Positions 24,524-40,089 of a DNA stretch of 40,089 nt are shown here, piece after piece. A program made the position numbers and the translations under genes. Positions within the stretch are counted from its first letter, which is position 1; each line of letters starts with the position of its first letter. The DNA comes from Azospirillum sp. TSO22-1 (GTDB lineage Bacteria; Pseudomonadota; Alphaproteobacteria; Azospirillales; Azospirillaceae): NCBI RefSeq assembly GCF_003116015.1, contig NZ_LGQZ01000125.1, positions 1-40,089 of the forward strand, given 5' to 3'. Below the pieces are notes generated by a model, which worked only from the letters and a program-made list of their open reading frames with translations, was not told where the DNA came from and searched no databases.

Positions 24524-24574
24524 TTGCAAAAAGCGCACTACCCCCTTATGATGAGAATGCGAATTATTCGCATT
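24524..24574 (+). promoter_or_regulatory. promoter and perfect Fur-like palindrome of siderophore biosynthesis operon (box 3)
   Basis: TTGCAA (24524-24529), a 17-bp spacer and TATGAT (24547-24552) form a good sigma-70 promoter. Starting 4 bases after the -10, AATGCGAAT (24556-24564) and ATTCGCATT (24566-24574) make a perfect 9-1-9 palindrome across the expected transcription start, an ideal place for repression. The half-site TGCGAAT is shared with boxes 1 and 2 but the spacing is shorter. The first gene starts at 24704, leaving a leader of about 145 bases. Confidence 0.8.
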
Positions 24575-24703
24575 TAAGCACCGATGTATTCCGAGGCCGC
24601 GCCGGAGGCACTTCCCCGGCCACCCAGACCGGAAGCGGTGCTGATTTTCCAATGATGTCAACGTCATCCGCGCGTGCGGATGGCCAGTGGAGGCTCGGTT
24701 TCC

Positions 24704-25908
24704 ATGGACGTTCTACCCCTGCCCGTCGGGGAACGGCCGCCCGGCGGCCGTTGTGAGCCCGATTTCGTGTTCGCCTCGCGCGGCCGCGTCCTGAAAGCCT
24801 ACGGCGAGGCCGAGCGGATGGACGTCGCCCTCGACGGCCGCAGCTTCGCCGACGGCCGCTGGGAGGAAGCGCTCGACAGCGCCTTCCGCCGCCGCACCGC
24901 CCGCGGCATCGACAACCCGATCCTGGTTGGCGCCGTTCCGTTCGACGGCCGCCAGCAGGCCCGCCTGTTCATCCCGCACCGCTACGAGCACGAGGACGCC
25001 ACCCGCTTGGCCGCCTCCGCCCCGGCGGACGAGGTGCCGGCGGAATTGGCCGCCGTCGAGGAGACGGTCGGCCGCGGCGCCTTCGAAACGGCGGTGGAGC
25101 GCGCGATCGGCCTGTTCCGCGACACGCCGCTGAAGAAGGTGGTGCTGTCGCGCCCGCTCGACGTCGAGGCCCGCGGCGCCTTCGCGCCGGACCGCCTGCT
25201 GCGCGCCCTGCTGCGGCAGAATCCCGGCGCCTACGTCTTCGCCGCGCCCGTCGCCTATGGCCAGACGCTGGTCGGGGCGAGCCCGGAGCTGCTGATCCGC
25301 AAGACCGGGCGGACGGTGGTTAGCAACCCGCTGGCCGGCTCCGCCCCGCGCAGCCCCTCGGTGGAGGTCGAGCGGCAGCGCACCGCCGCCCTGTTGGCGT
25401 CGGCCAAGGACCGGACGGAGCACCGCTACGTGGTCGACGCCGTGCGCGCCGCGCTGGCCGCCCATTGCGACCGGCTGGCCGTGCCGGACGAGCCCAGCGT
25501 GATCCGCACGCCGACCATGCTGCACCTGTCCACCGAGCTGACCGGCGCGCTGTCCGACCCGTCGGCGTCGCCGCTGCGGCTCGCCCACGCGCTCCACCCG
25601 ACGCCGGCCATCTGCGGCACGCCGACCGACCTCGCCCGCGACGCCATCGCCGGGCTCGAAGGCTACGCCCGCGGCTGGTACAGCGGCATGGTCGGCTGGA
25701 TGGACAGCCGCGGCAATGGCGAGTGGGCGCTGTCCATCCGCTGCGGGCTTGTGCACGGCCGCCGCCTGCGCCTCTACGCCGGGGCCGGCATCGTCGCGGA
25801 GTCCTCGCCCGCGGCGGAGTGGGAGGAGACGGCGGCCAAGCTCGCCACCATGCTGAACCTGTTCGGCGTCGGGGCCTCCCGGCCGGCGGTGTCGGTGGAG
25901 ATGGCGTC

Positions 25909-25912
<4 letters not shown>
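24704..25912 (+). CDS. entC: isochorismate synthase (EntC/DhbC)
   Basis: A 402-residue chorismate-binding enzyme that converts chorismate to isochorismate, the first step to 2,3-dihydroxybenzoate. ATG 24704 was chosen, 10 bases after GGAGG (24689-24693); ATG 24680 and GTG 24674 are alternatives. Landmarks of the family are LKKVVLSRPL, SPELLIR, NPLAGSAPR, the SAKDRTEHRYVVDAVR segment with catalytic and Mg-binding acidic residues, HLSTELTG, HPTPAICGTP, and the C-terminal GNGEWALSIR then YAGAGIV. The length is close to EntC (391) and DhbC. It heads the biosynthesis operon behind Fur-like box 3 and overlaps entE by GTGA. Confidence 0.93.
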
Positions 25913-27566
<1,654 letters not shown>

Positions 27567-27570
<4 letters not shown>

Positions 27571-28430
27571 CCATACGATCCATCGCCCACTACAGCCTAC
27601 CCTCCGCCGCCGAGCTGCCGCAGGACAAGGTGTCCTGGCCCTTCGATCCCGGCCGCGCGGTGCTGCTGATCCATGACATGCAGGATTATTTCGTCGACTT
27701 CTACGGCGACGGGAACCCCGCCATTATCAGGTGCGTGGACACCATCGCCCGGCTGAAGCGCCATCTGAAGGCGCAGGGCGTGCCGGTCGTCTACACCGCG
27801 CAGCCGGCGGTGCAGTCGGACGCCGACCGCGGCCTGCTGAACGACATGTGGGGGCCGGGCCTGACCCGGAAGCCGGAACAGGCCGGCATCGTCGCGGCGT
27901 TCGCTCCCGAGGCCGACGACCGGGTGCTGACGAAATGGCGCTACAGCGCCTTCTACCGCGCCCCGCTCGCCGAGATCCTGGCGGAGGCGGGCCGCGACCA
28001 GTTGCTGATCTGCGGCATCTACGCCCACATCGGCGTGATGCAGACGGCGGTCGAGGCGTTCATGCGCGGCATCAAGCCGTTCCTGGTCGCCGACGCCATC
28101 GCCGACTTCACCCGCGACGACCATCTGGCGGCGCTGCGCTACGTCGCGCGCAACGCCGGCCGGACGCTGCATTCCGACGAGATCCTGGCCCCGCCGGTCG
28201 ATGTTCTGAGCAAGGAGGGGCTGCGCCGAACCCTGCTGGCGTCGCTCGACGACGAGCCGGGGGACGACGACGTGCTGATGGACTTCGGGCTCGATTCCAT
28301 CGTGGTGATGCAGCTCGTCGATCGCTGGAAGGCGGCGGGGATCGACATCGGCTTCGCCGACCTGGCGGTGCGGCCGACCATCAACGGCTGGTGGGCACTG
28401 GTCCAGTCCAAGCTGGCCGCCGCGGCGTGA
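27567..28430 (+). CDS. entB: isochorismatase with aryl carrier domain (EntB)
   Basis: A 287-residue two-domain protein of the EntB length (285). The N-terminal isochorismatase (about residues 1-205) hydrolyses isochorismate to 2,3-dihydro-2,3-DHB and shows the VLLIHDMQDYFVDFY motif with its aspartate, KWRYSAFYRAPL, and LLICGIYAHIGVMQTA. The C-terminal aryl carrier domain (about 210-287) holds the phosphopantetheine serine, Ser244, in DFGLDSIVVMQL. It starts with ATG 27567 inside the entE stop. The carrier needs the phosphopantetheinyl transferase whose frameshifted gene lies at the end of this operon. The loaded DHB is passed to the first condensation domain of the NRPS. Confidence 0.95.
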
Positions 28431-28438
28431 GGGCGGAC

Positions 28439-29185
28439 ATGACGGACTTCGCCGGACGGACCGCCTGGGTGACCGGCGCCGGCCAGGGCATCGGGCAGGC
28501 GGTGGCCGATTCCTTCCACGCCCGCGGCGCGACGGTGATCGCCTTCGACCGGCAATGGGACGGGGAGCGGCCGTACCGGACCGTGACGCTCGACATCGCC
28601 GACGCCGCCGCGGTCGCCGGCACCGGGCGTGCGCTGTTCGCCGGGGGCGCCGCGATCGACGTCCTGGCGAACGTCGCGGGCATCCTGCGCATGGGGCCGG
28701 TGGAGGAGATGGAGGACGCCGACTGGCACGACACCTTCGCCGTGAACGTCGCCGGCCCCTTCCACATGATGCGGACGGTGATCCCAGCCCTCAAGCGCAG
28801 CCGGGGCGGCGCCATCGTCAGCGTGTCGTCCAACGCCGCCCACGTGCCGCGGGCCGGCATGGCCGCCTACGGCGCGTCGAAGGCGGCGCTGACCAGCCTG
28901 ACCATGACGGCGGGGCTGGAGCTGGCACCCTACGGCGTGCGCTGCAACGTCGTCTCCCCCGGCTCCACCGACACGGCGATGCAGCGCGCGCTGTGGGACG
29001 GGGCGGACGGGGCCGCGAAGACCATCCGCGGCGATCCCGAACGGTTCAAGCTGGGCATCCCGCTCCACAAGCTGGCCACCCCGCAGGACATCGCCGACGC
29101 CGTCGTTTTCCTCGCCTCCCCCGCCGCCGGGCACATCACCATGGCCGACCTGCTGGTGGACGGCGGCGCGACGCTGGGGCGGTAG
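28439..29185 (+). CDS. entA: 2,3-dihydro-2,3-dihydroxybenzoate dehydrogenase (EntA)
   Basis: A 248-residue short-chain dehydrogenase that oxidises 2,3-dihydro-2,3-DHB to 2,3-DHB with NAD. The length equals E. coli EntA (248). The nucleotide-binding glycine motif is TGAGQGIGQ at about residues 13-21. The catalytic set is Ser130/Ser131, Tyr144 and Lys148 in AAYGASK. An SPGSTDT segment follows near residue 180, and an LLVDGGATLG C-terminus is typical. ATG 28439 was chosen (GAGG just upstream); GTG 28427 is in frame too. It completes the chorismate-to-DHB set with entC and entB. Confidence 0.94.
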   Translation: MTDFAGRTAWVTGAGQGIGQAVADSFHARGATVIAFDRQWDGERPYRTVTLDIADAAAVAGTGRALFAGGAAIDVLANVAGILRMGPVEEMEDADWHDTFAVNVAGPFHMMRTVIPALKRSRGGAIVSVSSNAAHVPRAGMAAYGASKAALTSLTMTAGLELAPYGVRCNVVSPGSTDTAMQRALWDGADGAAKTIRGDPERFKLGIPLHKLATPQDIADAVVFLASPAAGHITMADLLVDGGATLGR

Positions 29186-29220
29186 GCCCCTCCCGCTTCA
29201 AGGCTTCCAGGATCCCTCCC

Positions 29221-29424
29221 ATGACCAACGACCATTACGTCAACCCCTTCGACGACGAGCGCCACGCGTTCCTCGTTCTAACGAACGCCGCCGGCCAGTT
29301 CAGTCTGTGGCCGGGATTCGCCGCGGTGCCCGACGGCTGGGACGCCGTCTTCGGTCCCGCCGGCCACGCCGCCTGCCTCGACCACATCGAGGCGGCCTGG
29401 ACCGTCCTCGTCCCCGCCGCCTGA
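29221..29424 (+). CDS. MbtH-family protein (NRPS partner)
   Basis: A 67-residue MbtH-like protein. These proteins bind adenylation domains and help NRPSs fold and act. It shows NPFDDE, SLWP, VPDGW and a C-terminal WT-x-x-x-P. Two usual signature positions differ: the N-x-E-x-Q motif has Ala for Glu, and the WTDMRP end reads WTVLVP. It sits 31 bases before the NRPS gene and most likely serves one or both of its adenylation domains, as YbdZ serves EntF. ATG 29221 follows an AGGATCC stretch. Confidence 0.9.
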   Translation: MTNDHYVNPFDDERHAFLVLTNAAGQFSLWPGFAAVPDGWDAVFGPAGHAACLDHIEAAWTVLVPAA

Positions 29425-29455
29425 CGGCTTGACCATCCGAAACGAGGACAGGGCC

Positions 29456-36661
<7,206 letters not shown>

Positions 36662-36665
36662 CGGA

Positions 36666-38279
36666 GTGAACCGCTTGCTGCGATGGAAACGCCTTGTCCT
36701 GGCCGGGATGATGACGATGGGTCTGAACGCATGCGCGGGGGCGCCGGACGGCGTCCCCCTGGTTCCCGACAGCCCGGTAGCCGGCACCGTCGCCGGCGCG
36801 GAGCGGAGCGCCGTCCACCCGCTGGTGCTGGAGGACGGCGATTACGTGGAAGGCACGCTGGAATCCGGCGCGGAGCCGGCGGAGCTGCGGCTGGTCGACT
36901 GGCAGGGGCGTCCGATCCGCCTGCTGCTGGACGGCACGACCGGGCGGGAGGTCTTTCGCTTCGTCGCCGAGCCCGGCATGGCGGCGCTGCGGGTCACGCT
37001 GCGGTCTCCCGGCGGTTATGAACTGACCCTGACCCGCCGCATCGCCGTCGGGGACCAGCATCCGGTCCTCGTCGGTCACCTGAGTCCCGCCATCGAGGCC
37101 CTGGCGGCGGATCTGAAGCGCGGCGGCAGCACCGAACCCTTCTGGCGCGAGGTGGCGCGGCGGGGAACGCCGCTCGTCGAGCCGCTGGAGCCCGGACGGG
37201 TGGTGATGACCTTCCTGGCGCGTGGCGCACGGCACAGCGTCCGCCTGCTGGGCGGGCCGACCTCGGACCACGAGATTCTCGAACGGCTCGGCGACAGCGA
37301 CGTCTGGTTCAAGAGCTTCGTCGTGCCCTCCTCCACCCGCCTGTCCTACCAGGTTGCCCCGGACGTCCCGGACTTCCCCGGAACCTGCCGCGAATGCCGG
37401 GAGGCGATCCTGGCGCAACTCCGGGCCGATCCACTGAACCGGTACCCCTGGCCGGCAGACGCCCCCGACCCCTACAACCAGTTCTCCCTGGTCGAGCTGC
37501 CCGACGCCCCACCGCAGCCGGGCATTGGCGGCGAGGCGGAACCGGCCGGCCGGCTCGTCACCGAACGGTTCGCCAGCCGCATCCTCGGCAACGCGCGCGA
37601 CGTGGCGGTCTACGTGCCGCCCGGTGTCGATCCGGCAGGCGCCGGCACGGTGCTGCTCCTGCTGTTCGACGGACCGGACTACCTCAACCGCCGCGCGCCG
37701 ATCCCCGTCGTGCTCGACCGGCTGACCGGCGACGACCGCCTGCCGCCGACCGTGGGCGTCTTCATCGCCAACCCGAGCGCCGAGGCGCGGGCGCGCGAGC
37801 TGCCGGCCAACCCCGCGTTCGCCGCGATGCTCGCCGACGAGCTGGTGCCCTGGTTGGCGAGCCGCATCGGCATCCAACCGCGGCCCGATCGCACGGTGCT
37901 GGCCGGCTCCAGCTATGGTGGGCTGGCGGCGGTGACGGCAGCCCTGGCGCGGCCGGACCGCTTTGGCAACGCGCTGTCGATCTCCGGCTCATTCTGGTGG
38001 CATCCCGACGACGCGGCGCCGGACCGGCCGGAATACGTCGCCGGGCTGGTGGCATTGCACGAACGGCGTCCGGTGCGCGTCTTTCTCAGCGCCGGCCTGT
38101 TCGAGACCACGGCCGACGACGAGATCGGCATCCTTGAAAGCTCCCGCCATCTCCGCGACGTGCTGGAGGCGAAGGGCTACGACGTCGTCTACCGCGACTA
38201 CGCCGCCGGGCACGACTACTTCGCGTGGCGCGGCGCGCTGGGCGACGGACTGCTGGCGTTGTTCCGGCGGAGGCGGTGA
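36666..38279 (+). CDS. lipoprotein siderophore esterase (Fes/IroE-like alpha/beta hydrolase)
   Basis: A 537-residue protein starting with GTG 36666, 4 bases after the NRPS stop. The N-terminus is a lipoprotein signal: MNRLLRWKR, hydrophobic core, lipobox L-N-A-C with Cys23. The residue after Cys is Ala, which predicts the outer membrane. A beta-rich N-terminal region (about 40-300) is followed by an esterase-D-like hydrolase with the nucleophile Ser416 in GSSYGG and the catalytic His516 in GHDYFAW. FKSFVVPSSTRLSYQ and a DPLNRYPWPAD-like segment in the N-terminal half recall the Fes N-terminal domain. It probably cleaves ester bonds of the (cyclic) siderophore. Unlike cytoplasmic Fes, it would act outside the cytoplasm, as IroE does. 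Confidence 0.87.
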   Translation: MNRLLRWKRLVLAGMMTMGLNACAGAPDGVPLVPDSPVAGTVAGAERSAVHPLVLEDGDYVEGTLESGAEPAELRLVDWQGRPIRLLLDGTTGREVFRFVAEPGMAALRVTLRSPGGYELTLTRRIAVGDQHPVLVGHLSPAIEALAADLKRGGSTEPFWREVARRGTPLVEPLEPGRVVMTFLARGARHSVRLLGGPTSDHEILERLGDSDVWFKSFVVPSSTRLSYQVAPDVPDFPGTCRECREAILAQLRADPLNRYPWPADAPDPYNQFSLVELPDAPPQPGIGGEAEPAGRLVTERFASRILGNARDVAVYVPPGVDPAGAGTVLLLLFDGPDYLNRRAPIPVVLDRLTGDDRLPPTVGVFIANPSAEARARELPANPAFAAMLADELVPWLASRIGIQPRPDRTVLAGSSYGGLAAVTAALARPDRFGNALSISGSFWWHPDDAAPDRPEYVAGLVALHERRPVRVFLSAGLFETTADDEIGILESSRHLRDVLEAKGYDVVYRDYAAGHDYFAWRGALGDGLLALFRRRR

Positions 38280-38282
38280 GCG

Positions 38283-38973
38283 GTGGAACCGGTGTTGCGC
38301 GCGGTCCTGGAAACCTTCGGGGCGGACGGCCGCGTCGTCGTCGACGCGTGTCGACTGGAGGGGGTAAACCCGTCGCCCGACCAACTCCACCCCGACGAAC
38401 GCCCGGCCATCCGGCAGGCCGTCGCCAAGCGCCGGCGCGAGTTCATCGCTGGACGCCTGCTCGTCCGGCGGGCGGCGGAACGGCTCGGACGGGCGGGTGT
38501 GGTGCTGCCGATGGCGGCCGACCGCGCGCCGCGATGGCCGGACGGTCTCGGGGGCAGCATCACGCACTGCGGCCATTGGTGCGCGGTCGCCCTGTGCCGG
38601 CCGGAGGATGGTATCGCCGTCGGCATCGACCTGGAGGACCACCCGCGGATCGACGAATCCCTGGTGCCGTTGTTCATGTCTGCGCGCGAGCGCCTCCTCC
38701 TGGACACCCATCCGCACGGCGAACGCGCGCTCATCAAGACGGTCGTCTTCTCCGCCAAGGAGGCGGGCTTTCAAGGCGCAGTACGCCGCGACGCGGACGC
38801 CGGTGGACTTTCAGGATCTCGAAACCGAACTCGACGTGTCCACCGGGCGCTTCAGGGCCATCCTCCGTTCGGAGCGCACCAGCCATCCCATGGACGGCGC
38901 GGTGCTCCTCGGCCGGTTCTTCCATACGGCTGATGCGGTTGGCACCTGTGTGGTGATCGAGGGCATAGTCTGA
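38283..38973 (+). pseudogene. entD: EntD-type 4'-phosphopantetheinyl transferase, frameshifted
   Basis: From GTG 38283 the frame encodes an EntD/Sfp-like protein with REFIAGRLLVRRAA, the Mg site VGIDLED and the second signature FSAKEA. Just after that, at the GGG run 38765-38767, the sequence leaves the frame. The next frame carries the expected continuation, AFKAQYAATRTPVDFQDLE, then DVSTGRFRA and LGRFF, up to a TGA at 38971-38973. Removing one G restores KEA-AFKAQY and a full protein of about 229 residues. As given, the frame-1 product would end in an unrelated tail at 38933. It is either a true mutation or a sequence error. The enzyme would arm the carrier domains of EntB and the NRPS. Confidence 0.85.
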
Positions 38974-39099
38974 GAGACTTCCCTGATTAGGGTTGCGGGT
39001 CAAGGCCGGATCTTTGGCATCCGGTGAGCGCCAAGCGGCGACCAGCGCGTCTGCCGGGTGGCGCCCATGCGCAGGCGCAGCATCTGCGACACCTGCACC
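38974..39099. other. unassigned segment between entD and IS remnant
   Basis: About 125 bases that belong neither to entD nor recognisably to the IS3 remnant. The frame of the IS3 orfB runs on through it on the minus strand to a stop at 39000, but with residues unlike any transposase. It is likely flanking or foreign DNA left after a deletion joined at about 39100. Confidence 0.4.
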
Positions 39100-39674
39100 C
39101 TGCCCTTGGCCGGCCGGCGATCGTGGAGCGCCTGCTCCAGGGCGTCCAGCACAAAGCCGGCATGGGCTGTACGCGACACCCACCAGCCCATGATCCGGCG
39201 GGCGAAGGTGTCGATGACGAAGGCGACGTAGACGAAGCCCTGCCACGTCGCAACATACGTAAAATCCGCGCCCCACAAGGCATTCGGGCGGGGTGACTGG
39301 AACTGGCGCTTCACCCGGTCGAGCGGACAGGGCGCCGCCCGGTCGCTGATCGTGGTCCGCACCGCCTTGCCGCGCATCGCCCCCTTCAGGCCCATGTGCC
39401 GCATCAGCTGGGCCATCGTGCAGCGGGCCACATCGACGCCCTCCCGCCGCAACTGCCGCCACACTTTCCGCACCCCATAGGCCTGGAAATTCGCCTCCCA
39501 GACCCGCCGGACAGCCACACTCAGCTCCGCGTCGCTTCGCGAGCGGGCTGGCGCCTTGGACGGATCGGCCCGCCGGGCGGCATGGGCGCGGTAGGTGGAC
39601 GGGGCGATCGGCAGCACCCTGCAGATCGGCTCGCCCCCGTGGACGGCGCGATGCGCCTCGATGAAGGCGATCAT
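39100..39674 (-). pseudogene. IS3-family orfB transposase, C-terminally truncated
   Basis: Starting with ATG 39674 (ATGA overlap with the orfA stop), the frame reads MIAFIEAHRAVHGGEPIC and continues through an HTH_21-like region (QAYGVRKVWRQL) into the DDE integrase core. The first catalytic Asp is in LWGADFTYVATW and the second in FVIDTFARRIMGWWV. After ALHDRRPAKG the family sequence stops near 39100. The third residue, the Glu usually in a D-x-x-DNALAE context, is absent. The frame ends at 39000 after about 35 unrelated residues. Normal orfB is about 280-300 residues; about 190 of them are here. Confidence 0.85.
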
Positions 39675-39947
39675 TTCTTGAACGGGCGGTCGAGCTCTGT
39701 CTGGGCGAAATACGCTGATGCCTTGCGTGGATCTCGTTCGCCTGGCGCAGTTCGCGGTTCTCGCGCTCCAGCGCCTTGATCCGCTCGCGCTCGTCTGTTG
39801 TCGGACCCGGCCGCTTGCCCTGGTCATGCTCGGCCTGCCGGACCCAGCCCCGCAGCGTCTCGGGATTGCAGTCGATCATCGCCGCGGTCGAGTTGATCGC
39901 CGCCCACTGCGAGGCGTGATCCCCCTCGTGAGCCTCCTCCGAATCGG
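39671..39947 (-). pseudogene. IS3-family orfA, interrupted and frameshifted
   Basis: The minus strand encodes the orfA helix-turn-helix and leucine-zipper part: ASQWAAINSTAAMIDC, ETLRGWVRQAEHDQGKRPGPT, RIKALERENRELRQANEI. After NEI one base is missing near 39726; in the next frame the expected RKASAYFAQTELDRPFKK and stop (39671-39673) follow. The N-terminus is lost at 39948, where the second element begins. Two defects in one gene confirm that it is not functional. Confidence 0.8.
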
Positions 39948-40089
39948 TGGACACTTTTGCCAAACTCCCGTTGGGAGCGGAGAGGTGGAAGATGACAACA
40001 GGGCGCTTCTTCACGGACGAGTTCAAGCAAGAGGCGGTCGCCCTGCTGGAGAGCCGTGGCCGCCCCTTGGAGCACATCGCCAAGGAGCT
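39948..40089 (+). mobile_element. left end of a second IS3-type element (runs off right edge)
   Basis: At 39948 the orfA reading of the minus-strand remnant stops and sequence beginning TGGACACTTTTG starts, followed after 44 bases by a plus-strand orfA. A TG-start is usual for IS3 ends. A small hairpin CTCCC-GTT-GGGAG (39965-39977) precedes the gene, as often seen in IS leaders. The element is inserted in, or has replaced the end of, the older remnant. Confidence 0.7.
39992..40089 (+). CDS. IS3-type orfA (transposase subunit), N-terminal fragment
   Basis: ATG 39992 after GAGGTGGAAG starts a frame of 32 codons that continues past the edge: MTTGRFFTDEFKQEAVALL, then ESRGRPLEHIAKE. This is the HTH_Tnp_1 beginning (F-x-x-EFKxEAV) of IS3/IS911-family orfA. 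The rest is outside the window. It is distinct in sequence from the orfA of the adjoining minus-strand remnant. Confidence 0.8.
   Translation, partial: MTTGRFFTDEFKQEAVALLESRGRPLEHIAKE

Larger units (their letters stand above)
39100..39947 (-). mobile_element. IS3-family insertion sequence remnant
   Basis: A minus-strand element of the IS3 family with the usual overlapping orfA and orfB. The right part of orfA is cut by another element at 39948. The last part of orfB, with the third catalytic residue, is missing beyond about 39100. No intact terminal repeats are seen. It is therefore dead unless helped in trans. It lies directly downstream of the frameshifted entD. Confidence 0.85.

Overview
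The window is high-GC DNA with dense operons, many ATGA/GTGA overlaps and a gene complement that points to an alphaproteobacterium of the Rhodospirillales, most likely Azospirillum or a close relative. This assignment is inferred from codon use, protein style and gene content, since no rRNA or housekeeping marker is present. The replicon type cannot be told.

Layout. (1) Positions 1-2702, minus strand: the N-terminal 900 residues of a very large, Ala-rich, repeat-containing surface or adhesin-like protein that runs off the left edge. (2) Positions 2703-3262: a divergent intergenic region that is AT-rich in part and has a 10-bp inverted repeat, probably an operator. (3) Positions 3263-13254, plus strand: one long operon encoding a complete carbohydrate/polyol-type ABC importer (binding protein, two permeases, a tiny membrane protein, two ATPases). 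It is followed by a PTS-type dihydroxyacetone kinase whose phosphodonor chain is split into separate proteins (DhaL, DhaM-EIIA, HPr, full enzyme I), then a small HTH protein, then DhaK. The operon joins ATP-driven uptake to PEP-driven phosphorylation of (probably) dihydroxyacetone or a precursor. (4) Positions 13255-14100: a small exported protein and an IS110 transposase remnant.

(5) Positions 14114-38973, plus strand: a catecholate siderophore locus in at least three iron-regulated transcription units, each preceded by a Fur-like palindrome (14114, 16753, 24556). Unit A has two small membrane proteins and a PepSY/PiuB-type membrane protein. Unit B has a TonB-dependent receptor, an EntS-type exporter and an RND pump. 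Unit C has entC-entE-entB-entA-mbtH, a dimodular NRPS (C-A-T-C-A-T-TE), a lipoprotein esterase related to Fes/IroE, and an EntD-type phosphopantetheinyl transferase with a 1-nt frameshift. The second NRPS module is EntF-like and reads as serine-specific. The first activates an unidentified amino acid. The predicted product is a 2,3-dihydroxybenzoyl-Xaa-Ser unit, possibly oligomerised or cyclised by the TE domain and opened again by the esterase.

(6) Positions 38974-40089: IS wreckage. A minus-strand IS3-family remnant (orfA/orfB, truncated at both ends and frameshifted) is abutted at 39948 by the left end of a second IS3-type element on the plus strand that runs off the right edge.
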